This document shows, piece by piece, positions 54,008-64,000 of a stretch of DNA of 64,000 bases. This stretch comes from Astrothelium macrocarpum. Its lineage: Eukaryota > Ascomycota > Dothideomycetes > Trypetheliales > Trypetheliaceae. The notes below the pieces were generated by a model. The model had not been told where the DNA came from and searched no databases. It saw nothing but the letters and a program-made list of their open reading frames with translations. The stretch covers positions 105,805 to 169,804 of the forward strand of contig JAGEMR010000061.1 in the NCBI GenBank assembly GCA_021030915.1. Direction: 5' to 3'. A program made the position numbers and the translations under genes. The stretch's first letter is position 1, and each line of letters begins with the position of its first letter.

Positions 54008-56761
54008 TTACACTCCTCTGCTATACGTGTAAGTACCATGCCTCAGCTCAACATCTTCTCTTCCAGTTTCCATCTCAATTTTCCTTCCACTGTTAGGCTC
54101 CAGCGTCCCCTTCCATCCCGCCTCCGGCAACTCAAACTTGGCCGTCGTTCCAAATGGCACTGTAAATTCCACCCTCATGCCCCTCTCCCCTTCCTTCTTG
54201 TACGCCACTCTAATCTCCCCATATGGGCACTCCACGCTCCCCTCCACCTCCCCAAACTCACTCTCATACGGCGGTCTCAACGTCCACGTCCTATATGCCC
54301 TGCCCACCGGCTTCACCCCTAAAACACACGCATAAAACCATTCGTAAATCGTGCCCAGCATATCATGGCTTTTGCTCCGACACTCATCCTGCCAGAACTC
54401 CGGCAAAGTTGTTTCGCCCCTTCTGATGAAACGCATATACGATGGATGCTCTTCCTGCCGGATCATCTTGAGAACGAGATCGGGCCGTCGAGCGGTGTCG
54501 AGCGTGTTCCAGAGATATCGGAGGCCGATTTCGCCGGAGCGGATCTTGCCGTCGGAGACGTCGGCGAGGAAGGCGGTGAGGATGTCGGAGCGGTGCTGAG
54601 ACGGGACCATGTTGAATTGGAGGGCGACGGCTTGGACGATGGCGTCGCGGTCGCGTTTGGGATAGTCGTCGAGCGAGGTATAGTGTGCGTATGGGTATTC
54701 TTTCTTATCGGTCACGAGCAGATTTTCGTTGTAGACACGGTATATGCGCTGCGCTTCAGCATCCCATTCCAGAGCTTCATTTTCTAGTTTGAGCATTCGT
54801 GCGAAAGTTGCGCAGTTGATCAGGCATTGATAGTAGATGGCGGTTTCGATGTTGGCTTGATTGTTGCCGTGGGCAATACCGCGACCCCAATCACCCAGGC
54901 CATGCATGATGAGTCCGCCGAGGCGTTCTTTGCCGCGCATGTACGACATGTATTTTTTGCATGCGGGATAGATTGCGGGAATCATGCGGCTTGAGTCGTA
55001 ACATCGAAGTAGGATCTCTGGAAGAAAGCATAATGCACATCCCCAGGTGATAGTGTCGTGGAGAGGACCGCACATGTACCGAATTTCCGGAGCCATCGTC
55101 GGCACCAGTCCGTCGGGCTCTTGTGTATCGAGGATGTCTTGGAGGATCTTGGAATAAAGCGCTTCCATGTCGCGGATATATTGCGACGCTTGAGCGAGCA
55201 GATGTGTCACCTCCAACCACCCAAACTTCTCTATCTGCGGGCAGTCCGTGTGATAGCTGAAGAGGTTGCTGACAAATGACCAGTAGCACGTCTTAATGAG
55301 TGCGTTCGCGTCTTCTTTGTCGGTTTTTAGAGAGCCAAGTTTGCGGGAAGCGGAGGAGACATGCTGTCCGACTACCGAATGGACAACAGGCAGCCCTTTA
55401 CCGGAATCAAGGGAGACGCCGTCGATTTGCACATAGCGAGCTGCCGTAAAGGAAAAGTCTGGTTGCCATTCTTGAGGCCCACTTGCAGAACCTAGTATGA
55501 AGGTAGAGTATACGCCAGTCTCAAATTGCTTGAAGAGTGGATCAGGCATTAGTACTGTTCCGTCAGGATAAATGGACTCTCCGTAGCGTATCGTTACTTT
55601 CGACCCCGGGTCGCCTTCGACTATTATCTTGATCACTGTTGAAGCGTTTTGAGCGAGGTCGAAGCAGACTGTGCCGTCTCGAGGAGATTGTGTTTTGATA
55701 GGTTGGAAAGTCTCATGTAGAACAACAGGCGGCTGGCTTTGATATCGCAGCTTGCCGCGGGGCCCGGTCAAAGGCTTGGCTCTTTGCCAACTGCTGTCGT
55801 CAAAACCAGGAGCGTCCCAGCCTTCAGGATATTGTCTGCGGTCATGATCTTCAGAAGCATAGATATTGGCCAGCGCGGTTGCGCTCTTTCTGATCTTCCA
55901 GCTCGGATCAGTGATTAGCGTTTCACGTGAACCATCCTCGTAGAACAGATGGAGCTCTGCAAAGAAACACAGTTCGTTTCCATAGCGAACAAACGTGTTG
56001 TCCTCGTATGTTGGCCAGAAGAATCGGTCGCCCTGATCACCAGCATAAAATCCATTTCCAACATGGCTGCCAAGCACATTTTCTCCGATGGAAAGCATAT
56101 CCTTGATATCGTACGCTACGAATTGCACAGTCCGGTGATAGTTGGTCCAGCCGGGATCCAACACGTGGTTAGATGCAGGGCGTCCATTGACATTGAGCGT
56201 GAAGTGACCCAATCCTGATGCGAATGCGACTGCAGAAGACAATCGCCGGTCAAGTTGGAATGACTTGCGAAGATAGATTGGCTTGTCACCGCCATCACCC
56301 AGCCACACTGCTTTCCATCGATTCTCAGGATCTCGGAACCATTCTCGGAATATTAACGCTGTATGCGGCATGTATGTCTGATTCATGCTCCATGGCGGAA
56401 GCTGCTGCGATCTCGGATATGCAGTGAAGAAGCGATTTGTCTCGCTTCTGGAAGCAGTGCCGCTTTGGCCCCATACAGTGACAGTCCAGTAATAGTTGCA
56501 AGTCGAAAGAAATCCAATGTTAGGTTTGCACAGGATGTCCCGCTGAGAGCCACTATTTATTCGTCCAGAGTCCCAAGCTAGATTCTCTCCATTGTCGTTG
56601 TCGCTTCGCACGCTCTCAGCATCTGTGGAGAGCTTGACACGATAGGCTGTCTGTACGGCATCTTCCGCATCTGCTTCGATAACCCAGTACAATTTAATCT
56701 CCTCAACGTCGATGCCAAGCACCTCATAAAATCCATGAATCCCACACCGGGAGATCCTCAT
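54008..56761 (-). CDS. GH78 alpha-L-rhamnosidase
   Basis: Single exon of 917 aa. N-terminal beta domains: YWTVTVWGQSG, then KSFQLDRRLSSAVAFASGLG and LDPGWTNYHRTVQF. The (alpha/alpha)6 catalytic part holds HTDCPQIEKFGWLEV, where the family has DCPQRE..GW(T/L)GD, so the general acid Glu is kept while the following Gly-Asp is replaced. Further on are LGDWGRG, ETAIYYQC, LPEFWQDECRSKSHDMLG (family form SxNHxMxG) and the C-terminal PPYESEFGEVEGSVECPYGEI. It hydrolyses terminal alpha-L-rhamnose from flavonoid or pectin side chains. No signal peptide is obvious, so it may be intracellular, acting on imported rhamnosides. It is divergent from the sugar transporter at 57310. Confidence 0.92.
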   Translation of the reverse strand: MRISRCGIHGFYEVLGIDVEEIKLYWVIEADAEDAVQTAYRVKLSTDAESVRSDNDNGENLAWDSGRINSGSQRDILCKPNIGFLSTCNYYWTVTVWGQSGTASRSETNRFFTAYPRSQQLPPWSMNQTYMPHTALIFREWFRDPENRWKAVWLGDGGDKPIYLRKSFQLDRRLSSAVAFASGLGHFTLNVNGRPASNHVLDPGWTNYHRTVQFVAYDIKDMLSIGENVLGSHVGNGFYAGDQGDRFFWPTYEDNTFVRYGNELCFFAELHLFYEDGSRETLITDPSWKIRKSATALANIYASEDHDRRQYPEGWDAPGFDDSSWQRAKPLTGPRGKLRYQSQPPVVLHETFQPIKTQSPRDGTVCFDLAQNASTVIKIIVEGDPGSKVTIRYGESIYPDGTVLMPDPLFKQFETGVYSTFILGSASGPQEWQPDFSFTAARYVQIDGVSLDSGKGLPVVHSVVGQHVSSASRKLGSLKTDKEDANALIKTCYWSFVSNLFSYHTDCPQIEKFGWLEVTHLLAQASQYIRDMEALYSKILQDILDTQEPDGLVPTMAPEIRYMCGPLHDTITWGCALCFLPEILLRCYDSSRMIPAIYPACKKYMSYMRGKERLGGLIMHGLGDWGRGIAHGNNQANIETAIYYQCLINCATFARMLKLENEALEWDAEAQRIYRVYNENLLVTDKKEYPYAHYTSLDDYPKRDRDAIVQAVALQFNMVPSQHRSDILTAFLADVSDGKIRSGEIGLRYLWNTLDTARRPDLVLKMIRQEEHPSYMRFIRRGETTLPEFWQDECRSKSHDMLGTIYEWFYACVLGVKPVGRAYRTWTLRPPYESEFGEVEGSVECPYGEIRVAYKKEGERGMRVEFTVPFGTTAKFELPEAGWKGTLEPNSGRKIEMETGREDVELRHGTYTYSRGV

Positions 56762-57309
56762 GGTGCTCGTAGCGACACGGTTTCTGCTCTAGCTGAAATG
56801 AAAAGCCCACAAAGTATCGCCTTTTGCATGCAGAACCCCGGACAGACCACCCAGTGAGCCGACTGAGTGCACCAAAGTATCGAATTCATTTAACTTGACC
56901 ATGATGCGTTTGTTATGGGTCCTTGAAAAGGCGCTGACACGAGAATCCATCGCTTTGGATTGATGCGAAGTTCTGTCCTCGGTAGTTGTTGGAGCGAGCA
57001 GGAAGACTGCTTTTGGCGTTTTTGCGGTAGTTCTGTGCCTTAGTTGCCGGCCTCGGCCGCTAATAAGCCGATTTAATTATCAACACGCGACTACTCCACC
57101 ATGCCTGACCATGTCTAGTTCTCAATGCATACAGGGAGTAACGCGTGGCAGCAAGGTCTAGATCGCTTAACACTTTCTGGGGAAGTCATGGCGGAGGTAC
57201 AAGTACATGAAAGTGGGTCGTCCTCTACAAAGCCTCCGTGAAGGTGCCAGCACGTTTCGACCCCAGATTCTCTACAGGAATTCCATTGTTGGTGAATCAA
57301 CACTTCAAT
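56762..57309. promoter_or_regulatory. shared divergent promoter of GH78 and sugar transporter
   Basis: 548 bp between two opposite starts. No gene. Close divergent spacing suggests co-regulation. I did not identify a specific activator site. Confidence 0.45.
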
Positions 57310-58939
57310 ATGGGGAAGGCCTTGACCTGGGGATCCGCCGTATTTCTCGCCACTGGAGGTTCGTCGAACAACAGGGTGGAACGACAACGGTGCACTGACA
57401 AGACATAGGCTTCCTGTTCGGCTATGACTCTGGTATCATCACGTCGACGATTTCTCAGGATCAGTTCATAGCGTACTTTTCCAAACCCAACACGACTGTT
57501 CAAGGTGGTATTGTATCTGCCTTTCAAGGAGGTGCCATCCTTGGCACCGTCATCAATCTCTTCACTGGCAACGTGTGGGGCCGTAAGCGTGCCATCGCTG
57601 TCGGGTCCGCAATTTCTTTTCTTGGCTGTGCAATACAAGCCGGCTCGGTCAAGATGGTTATGCTGATGATCGGACGTTTCATTTCCGGAATGGCTATAGG
57701 AATGCTTACATCTGTGGTACCAATGTACGCAGGCGAGCTGTCCGAGGCAAAGCACCGCGGAATATTGTCTGGACTTTTGCAGTGGATGTTGAGCTGGGGC
57801 TTCTTGGTTGCGCAATGGCTCGGATATGGCTGCTCGTTCTCGAATAGTCCATTTCAATGTAGGACAAGCCTCTGTGGTAGGAATTGGTCCGCTAACGAGT
57901 ACCAGGGCGCTTTCCATTGGCCTTCCAATGCATTCCAGCGATACTACTCGTTTCTGGTGTCTGGTTTCTAACAGAATCTCCTCGCTGGTTAATGGAGAAA
58001 GACCGACACGAAGAAGCTCGCGCTGTCCTATACACGCTTCATGCGGACGGAACTCCTGAGAAAGACGAATACGTTGAGCTTGAGTATCGAGAAATCCGAG
58101 ACGTTATTGCCGCCGACCGTTTGAAAAACACTGTCACATGGTCTTCCATCATTACTCGTCCCTCTTGGCGAAAGCGGTTGCTCCTTGGTTGTGGAGTCCA
58201 GGCACTCGGCCCCCTCAGCGGCATCAATGTTATCAACTATTATGGTAATGTTCATCAGAATTGCACACATGGTTAGATGAAAGTTTGTACTAACTATAAA
58301 GTAGGACCTCAGATCTACAAAATCCTGGGATTCAGCGAGCAGACAGCCTTGATGATCATCGGCATTTCTGGTGCCTTATCGATCGTGTACTGCACGATAG
58401 GTCTATGGCTTCTAGACCGCGTCGGTCGAATCAAGCCACTCGTCATATCAGCCTTTGGGCTCGCGGCAAGTTTGGTGGTGAATGCCGCACTGTCTCAGCA
58501 TCTGAATCCGAGCAATGGAAACTTGCTTCGTGCCATGGTTGCTATGAACTTTGTCTTTTCACTGTTCTACACACCTCTTGGCATCATCAGTTGGGTGTAC
58601 CCCGCTGAAATTTTTCCAGTAGAGATCAGAAACCAGGGCAATTCGATTACCACATTCACCAACTGGACTCTTAACCTCATCTTCGCACAGTTTTCTCCGG
58701 GAGCATTGAAGAACATTGGATTCCGCTATTTTTATGTATTTTTTGTGTTTAATCTTTGTGCCATGTTGGCTTATATCTTTTTCTACCCTGAGACGAAGGG
58801 CAAGACGTTGGAGCAGATGGATGAGATGTTTGGTGATCAGCTCATCCCACATGCGTTGGAAGATCCGGTGGCTGCAGATGCGGCGATGGAGAAGGGTGGA
58901 GTTTTTGCGGAGGAAATCGAACGTGTTGACACCAATTGA
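57310..58939 (+). CDS. MFS sugar transporter
   Basis: Four exons, 57310-57358, 57409-57858, 57906-58244 and 58305-58939, join in frame to 490 aa. Sugar-porter signatures: LFGYDSGIITSTIS in helix 1, GRKRAI between helices 2 and 3, GRFISGMAIGML..VPMYAGELSEAKHRG, ESPRWL after helix 6, INYYGPQIY in helix 7 (completed by splicing), DRVGR, and YPETKGKTLEQMDEMF at the end. Introns are 50, 47 and 60 bp with clear branch sites (GCTAACGAG, GTACTAACTA). It is an H+-coupled sugar carrier of the plasma membrane. Next to GH78 it may carry rhamnose or a rhamnosylated sugar. Confidence 0.9.
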
Positions 58940-59814
58940 GTTGCAGTGGATTCCTGGAGACACGACGCTAAACGTCGTTAGGGTTACGCTTAAATAGCTA
59001 AGTCGGCTCCACAAGCTGGAGAGAGCAATCAGAGTCGCTGTTTTAACACCAATATCCTCGTCTAGATGCCACAAACGAATCGCTCCAAAAATCTTAATTC
59101 TCGCTTCTTAGGGGTGCAAGTGGAGTTCATCGCCGAAACCATGCTTTGGTAGCTTCCCAGAATCGAGGTGTCGGGCTCAAAAGACGCGATGCGGACCATG
59201 CGCGAAAGCCAGATTCCATGTGTTCTGATTGTCAGAATAAACGCGGCAACGAGAAATGGAGACGGCAATGTTGAGACAGGATCAATGGGAAATGCGATTC
59301 AGAACAAATTGGCTTCGTTAACGATAGCGAGGTGTCTCATCTTCAGGAGCTAGATAAGGTATAGGATGTGGGAGAAGCTAGCGCCGCTTAGTAATGGCTT
59401 AGGCTCACGGGCAGCTTTGCTCAGCGGAGCAAGCACCAAACGCAACTGCCTCCTCTCTCTGCATAACCAGTTAGAGGTTGGGCCAGAGATTAATTGATTT
59501 CTGAACTGAACTGCCTCCTCTTGCCGGGAGTCGCGGTTAACAACAACCCTCTGCGAATGATCGATATCCTTCCCAAACACAATACTTCAAATCCCAATGT
59601 GCGACCGAGATACAACCAAAAACATAATGCTGAATGGCATTTTACCACGTGCAGATTCGCGCGTTGCGCTTAGAGGTAGGAGTACTAGCCGCCAAGAATG
59701 TCTTCGACTCAACGCCGGCTGAACCCAAGCTTTTGAGCATAACGACCATCGCATTGCCAACTCGTAGGTAATCAAAGATGCCTCAAGCTCCACTCCTGAC
59801 CCCCAAACCTCGGT
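58940..59814. other. gene-free stretch
   Basis: 3' flank of the transporter and 5' flank of the GH3 relic. No supported features. Confidence 0.35.
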
Positions 59815-59938
59815 CTATGTGTTATCGAGTTGGCAAGACAACGCGAAGAAGCGCAAAAAGGGTCAACTCAAGGTGCCAAGCTTGGGGCCAATGTGTCAAG
59901 TGATGTTTCCTTGTTACTTAATTCAAACCTTGTTTACC

Positions 59939-60318
59939 GGCAACTTCTCTCAACGCGCGACTGGTCCTATTGGTCCTATTGTCCAAGAAGCATCTCCTCC
60001 CTGTTCGACAATATCGCCACCATCACCTCGTCCATCACCAACGCCGGCTCTATCGCAGGCACAGAGGTCGCTCAGCTTTACGTCGAATTTCCTGAGGCTG
60101 CAGCATTGCCTGTTAGACAGCGTCAAGAATTAGAAATGGTGTCCTTCGAACCACATGCGGGTGCTGATGTGAAGTTTGAGCTAAGGAGAAAAGATGAGCG
60201 TGTCTAGGATACAGCAGTGCAGAAACAGAGAGTGGTGCTAGGAATGTATACAGTGCATTTGAGGATGAATAGTCAAGATCTAGTATTGAAAGGGACTTTC
60301 ACTGTGCCCAGTCGGTAG
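59939..60318 (+). pseudogene. GH3 beta-glucosidase relic (fibronectin III-like end)
   Basis: About 125 codons match the C-terminal fibronectin III-like domain of fungal GH3 beta-glucosidases: ATGPIGP (in an alternate frame), then DNIATITSSITNAGSIAGTEVAQLYVEFPEAA (given here in parts: ITNAGSIAGTEVAQLYV and EFPEAA), PVRQ, FELRRKDERV, and after a TAG at 60205-60207 DTAVQKQRVVLGMYTVHL to LKGTFTV and a stop at 60318. Family members have Trp where the TAG is, so TGG>TAG explains it. The catalytic GH3 domains are missing, and a frame change lies near 59990. It is a fragment; it lies just beyond the rhamnoside-type genes. Confidence 0.7.
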
Positions 60319-60478
60319 TCTGAGGGTAGAGAATTACTTGGACAGCCAACCCTAGAGTTGCAAATCGTGGATGTCCCGACACAATTCAGACACCCATACA
60401 AATCGAACCCCGGGTTAAGCTGATAGAGAGCTCACGATTTCCTTCTTACGAGTTACAAAGATCAAGCCTGATCTAACA

Positions 60479-60793
60479 ATGTCAGCAGCTCTCTATGGCC
60501 TCTCCGCGTGCACAACCGAAGAATGTGCTGGATGGGATCCCACAATGCCCAGTCACCAGATCTCTCCTGCCGTCCGGAGAGCCTTGAAAGATCAATGGAT
60601 CCCAACAGGTGTGTCAGCGCTTTACGCCCGTCCAATGGGATCAGCAGGAGTCACCAAAGGACCTGCCGTCGGGTCAATGTGTCTTCGTGATAGAGACTTC
60701 GGAATCCTCGCTGCATGCCTCACACAGCCTCAAGAGCTTCGAAAGGTGACCGGATCCAACTTCATCAAAATGCCAACCAGTGAAGAGCAATAG
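60479..60793 (+). CDS. hypothetical small protein
   Basis: 104 codons from ATG at 60479 (MSAALYGLSACTTEECAGW...). Contains a short TPRxx-like ISPAVRRALKDQW helix and ends KMPTSEEQ. No family recognised; may be spurious. Confidence 0.3.
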   Translation: MSAALYGLSACTTEECAGWDPTMPSHQISPAVRRALKDQWIPTGVSALYARPMGSAGVTKGPAVGSMCLRDRDFGILAACLTQPQELRKVTGSNFIKMPTSEEQ

Positions 60794-62355
60794 TGAAAGA
60801 GACAACGAGCTGCCAAACTTTGCATAGTCAAAGATCATATCAATACTTTTCGCGTTCTAACACGTCTCTCCCCAACGTTGTGCTCTTCAATGGTTACTGC
60901 TAAGCCGGTGGACCTGCTCGTCTTCGGACCCTTTAAATACTAGTCTGCGGGAACTTCTCCTCCAAAGGTCGGTCTGTGCGGCATAATATGCCATTCTACA
61001 AAGATCGAAGTACTACAAAGCGTTCCTTTCGTGCCTTGGCAACCGCGGACATAACTTATTGGAATCTGCTATAGAAGAAAATTGGCATGGTCACGGCGTT
61101 TTCTGCTAACTCGATTATAGCTCGGGACATTCATGCTGGACTTGGTCAACAAACTGAGATTGAGCATGACTATTTGTACATTGCGTCACCACACGACGAG
61201 CCCAGGTCGAAGAACTCAGCGAGCTTCTGGGTCAGGCTCCAAGAGGGGCCCCAAAATAGCCCCCCAAAACACTTCCCAAAATGGTTCCTAGAACAGAAGC
61301 CTAAATGAGTTCTTAAAATGATTCTGGTTGCAGTATCGGGTCCCTCACCCTAACCGTCAGTCTGTCATCTCTCTTCTCTACCGTCTATCAGTCCTTCCGG
61401 AACATCTTATCGAACCTCTTTTCGCTTTCCTTTAAATTCCATTCTATGGCCGTCTGCTGGAATCACCTGTTCTTTTCACTGCTGCTCCGGACAGCCCATA
61501 ATGACTTCACCTCAATCCAACAGAAAGAACAAAGCGGGAAAAAAGACGTAGAGGGAAGCTCGATCTTGCCAACAGAGCAAACAAGGTGGCCATGATCGGG
61601 ACGAAGGTCCTGGTGATATTAGAAGTCAATGGTAAATATTCTATCTAGGACGGCCAGTCTGATGAGGTATGGGCTCTATCAGAAGCAACGCTGGTACGTG
61701 GGAAATTACCACACGTTGACTTTGAATAGATGCTGACTGTTAAACCAGGAATGGTGTCAGCCACGTCCAGAGCGGTACATGCGGAAAAGTATCCGGCCGC
61801 GAAGAGAGAAAACGAGGGAAGAATCAAAAATCAAAGCCAGCGCTGAGCCGATTTATGAGAGGCTGAGGAGCTTTTTATATATTCTGCCGACCAAAATTTC
61901 GTAGCCCAGGATAGCAAAATTCTTGGTGCGGTCCAGCGAAGCCCACGAGGTAGATTACGTGATAATATGCCTGCGGGCCTAATGCAGTATTCCAGCCTCG
62001 GGGACGTTGACTGCCGTATGCGAAGTGATAAAAGCGGCCATAGCGTTAGCTATCTCCAAAGAAACAAATTGAGTTGTTGACATGGGCTTGCTCGTGTCAA
62101 ATATAGAAAACAAGCCACTCTTTGGGGGTATCGCCACATCTGATAGGGGTATCCTAACCACCTCATTTTATCTAGACCTCCAAATCCAACAGTCAAATCA
62201 TCTTATCCTAAAATGCGGGCAAATTGAAATTGAGGACAGCTCCATTTGTCACAGTGACTGAGTGTCGTCTCTGTTCCCCGTGCTGCTTTCAGTTTCATCA
62301 GACCAGAACATAGGGGTTTTCTCGGCTGTGTGTACGGTTGCACTGCGTGCACATT
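60794..62355. other. gene-free stretch
   Basis: Ordinary base composition, no credible gene. Ends at the sharp boundary with the AT-rich block. Confidence 0.35.
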
Positions 62356-64000
62356 CAACCAAATTCTCAATACCATAGATTCAAATTTAAATATTTCAAT
62401 AATCATAATAATAATTAATATGAGATTAATTTTAAAATATAATTGAATTTTATATAAATAAGAATTATCGCAAATTTTAATTATTAAAATATTATAAATA
62501 TTATTATTGATATTGAGAATGATTAGAATAAAAAATCGTATCAATTTTATTCAAATATTTTTTATCATTCAATATCATATTTTAAAATCTTTTAATTAAT
62601 ATAATTCTTTTTCATTATAATTAATTATATTATTTTATTTCATTTTAGAATTATTTTATATTAATTCATTATTTTTAAATCTTTTTCCGTTATTATTATT
62701 CAATTCTATATTATTATTTTTATTTTTTTTAAATTTTTTTACGGATATATTGATTCTGAATTTTTATTTCAATTTTTGTTTATTTAATAATTTATTATTC
62801 GAATTTTTATATCTTCTATTATTATTTTTTATATTTCTTTTTTTTTTCTTTTTATTATTATTATTCACGAATGAATTATATTTTATTAAAATTCTAAAAT
62901 TATATTTTATTATATTTTACAGATATTTTAATAATTTTATAATATTTTATATATTTTTATTCCAATTTTATTATTTTTTTAAAATTTTGATTTTCATATT
63001 TGATAATATTATTTTTTATTTTTATTTTGATATATTTAATTATAAATTGATCTAATTTTTTTATAATTTAAAAATTCATATATAATTCCAGATTTAATCT
63101 GAAATAATACCAATAAATATTTATAATTTATATAAAAAATTCTAAATTTATTGAATTTATATAAAAATATTACAATTATTAAATTGATATTTAATTAAAT
63201 ATCATTATTGGATTGAATAAATAAAAATTTATTTTAAATTATTCATTAATAATATTTTAAATGATAAAAAATTCTTATTATATTAATCAGAATATATCGA
63301 AAAAATCATTTTTAATAAATCGATTAATATTTTAATTTTGATATATTTATTTATTTAAATATTTTATATAATAAATTATTAATAAATTAAATAAATTCAT
63401 ATCTAATAATTGAAAATAATAAATTGAATAAAAAAAAAAAATAATAATAAAAATTTGATAATAATGATAATAATTTAAGAATTTTATCATTATATAATTT
63501 TCATAATTATTTATTATCAAAAAATGATAATAAATTTTTTTTTTAATCTAATTTTAATATATTTATCAAATATATTTTTTAATTACGTAAATTCAATTTT
63601 ATTATTTATTTAATCAAAAAATAATATTATAAAATTATAATTATGAATAATTGAATTAAAATTTTGAAATTAAAAATTTTGAATTAAATTTATTTTTAAA
63701 TTATAAATAAATAATGATGAAAATATTATTTTATTTATATAAATTATTATTAAAATAATAATTTATTTCTGAAAATTATTTATATCTAATTTTTAAAATT
63801 GATCATTTTTATAAAATGATTTGATAAAAATATAATATTATTTTATAAATTGATTAATAAAAAAATCTTTTTCATTCATATTATATATATTATATGAAAA
63901 AATATCGTATTATTCTATTTTAAATTTTATTTAAAAAAATATTAATATAAAAATAATATAAAATAAGAATTCATATTATATTAAAATAAAATTCTAATTA
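62356..64000. other. extremely AT-rich block (RIP-type)
   Basis: From about 62356 to the end of the window nearly every base is A or T, with long TTATTA/AATAAT runs and almost no G or C. Stops occur in all frames; the one 101-codon open frame (62750-63055) is low-complexity Phe/Leu/Ile and is not a gene. This is what heavily RIP-mutated repeats or AT isochores look like in ascomycetes. The original element can no longer be recognised here. Confidence 0.8.

Noticed and set aside
54365..54787. 140-codon plus-strand ORF
   Set aside because: Antisense shadow of the GH78 gene.
62750..63055. 101-codon ORF in the AT-rich block
   Set aside because: Phe/Leu/Ile/Tyr-only low complexity from A/T-rich DNA; no domain, and only an effect of composition.
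1..64000. CRISPR arrays, operons, ribosome binding sites
   Set aside because: The window is eukaryotic nuclear DNA; no regularly spaced repeat arrays of the CRISPR kind are present.

Overview
The window is nuclear DNA of a filamentous ascomycete (Pezizomycotina). Genes carry short 42-86 bp spliceosomal introns with GTRNGT donors and CTRAY-like branch sites. Protein families are typical of these fungi: RTA1, Zn2Cys6 regulators, HET, NACHT-WD40, GH78, GH128 and DUF4419. Two blocks are extremely AT-rich, and several broken genes carry CAG>TAG, CAA>TAA or TGG>TAG type stops, as expected from repeat-induced point mutation (RIP) or a similar C-to-T process. I cannot name the species. All exon joins below are my own reading of splice sites and reading frames; no transcript data were available.

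Layout. At the left edge is the first exon of an RTA1-type membrane protein (minus), divergent from a 1238-aa sterol-glucosyltransferase-like protein with a ubiquitin-interacting-motif tail (1.0-4.7 kb). From 4.7 to 14.6 kb is a graveyard: a decayed DUF3435 tyrosine recombinase with its zinc-finger tail (about 6.2-7.1 kb), a 276-bp foldback MITE with an 8-bp flanking duplication (8.3-8.6 kb), a decayed SNF2/Rad5-type helicase (9.5-13.1 kb) and a tRNA-like, possibly SINE-derived, sequence (14.3 kb).

From 14.7 to 36.1 kb lies an island of self/non-self recognition genes. It holds an 11-exon NLR (SesB-like lipase - NACHT - C2H2 zinc fingers), a HET-domain pseudogene with two amber codons, a head-to-head intact NLR (PNP nucleosidase - NACHT - about 14 WD40 repeats), a decayed proline-rich gene, a Zn2Cys6 regulator convergent with a short-chain dehydrogenase, and an intact HET protein. 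A RIP-degraded Tc1/mariner element with perfect 35-bp terminal inverted repeats follows (36.7-38.1 kb), then a small SDR-like gene and a frameshifted transposon-like gene.

From 41.3 to 60.3 kb the content turns metabolic: a GH128-type glucanase, a conserved five-exon fungal protein of unknown role, a DUF4419 protein, another decayed gene, then a secreted carboxylesterase, a GH78 alpha-L-rhamnosidase and a divergently transcribed sugar transporter that look like a small rhamnoside-use cluster, flanked by a relic of a GH3 beta-glucosidase. The last 1.6 kb (from about 62.36 kb) is almost pure A/T and has no credible gene.

The most notable content is the concentration of NLR and HET genes with different effector and sensor domains among recombinase and transposon relics, and in particular the lipase-NACHT-zinc-finger NLR whose P-loop codons are split by an intron.
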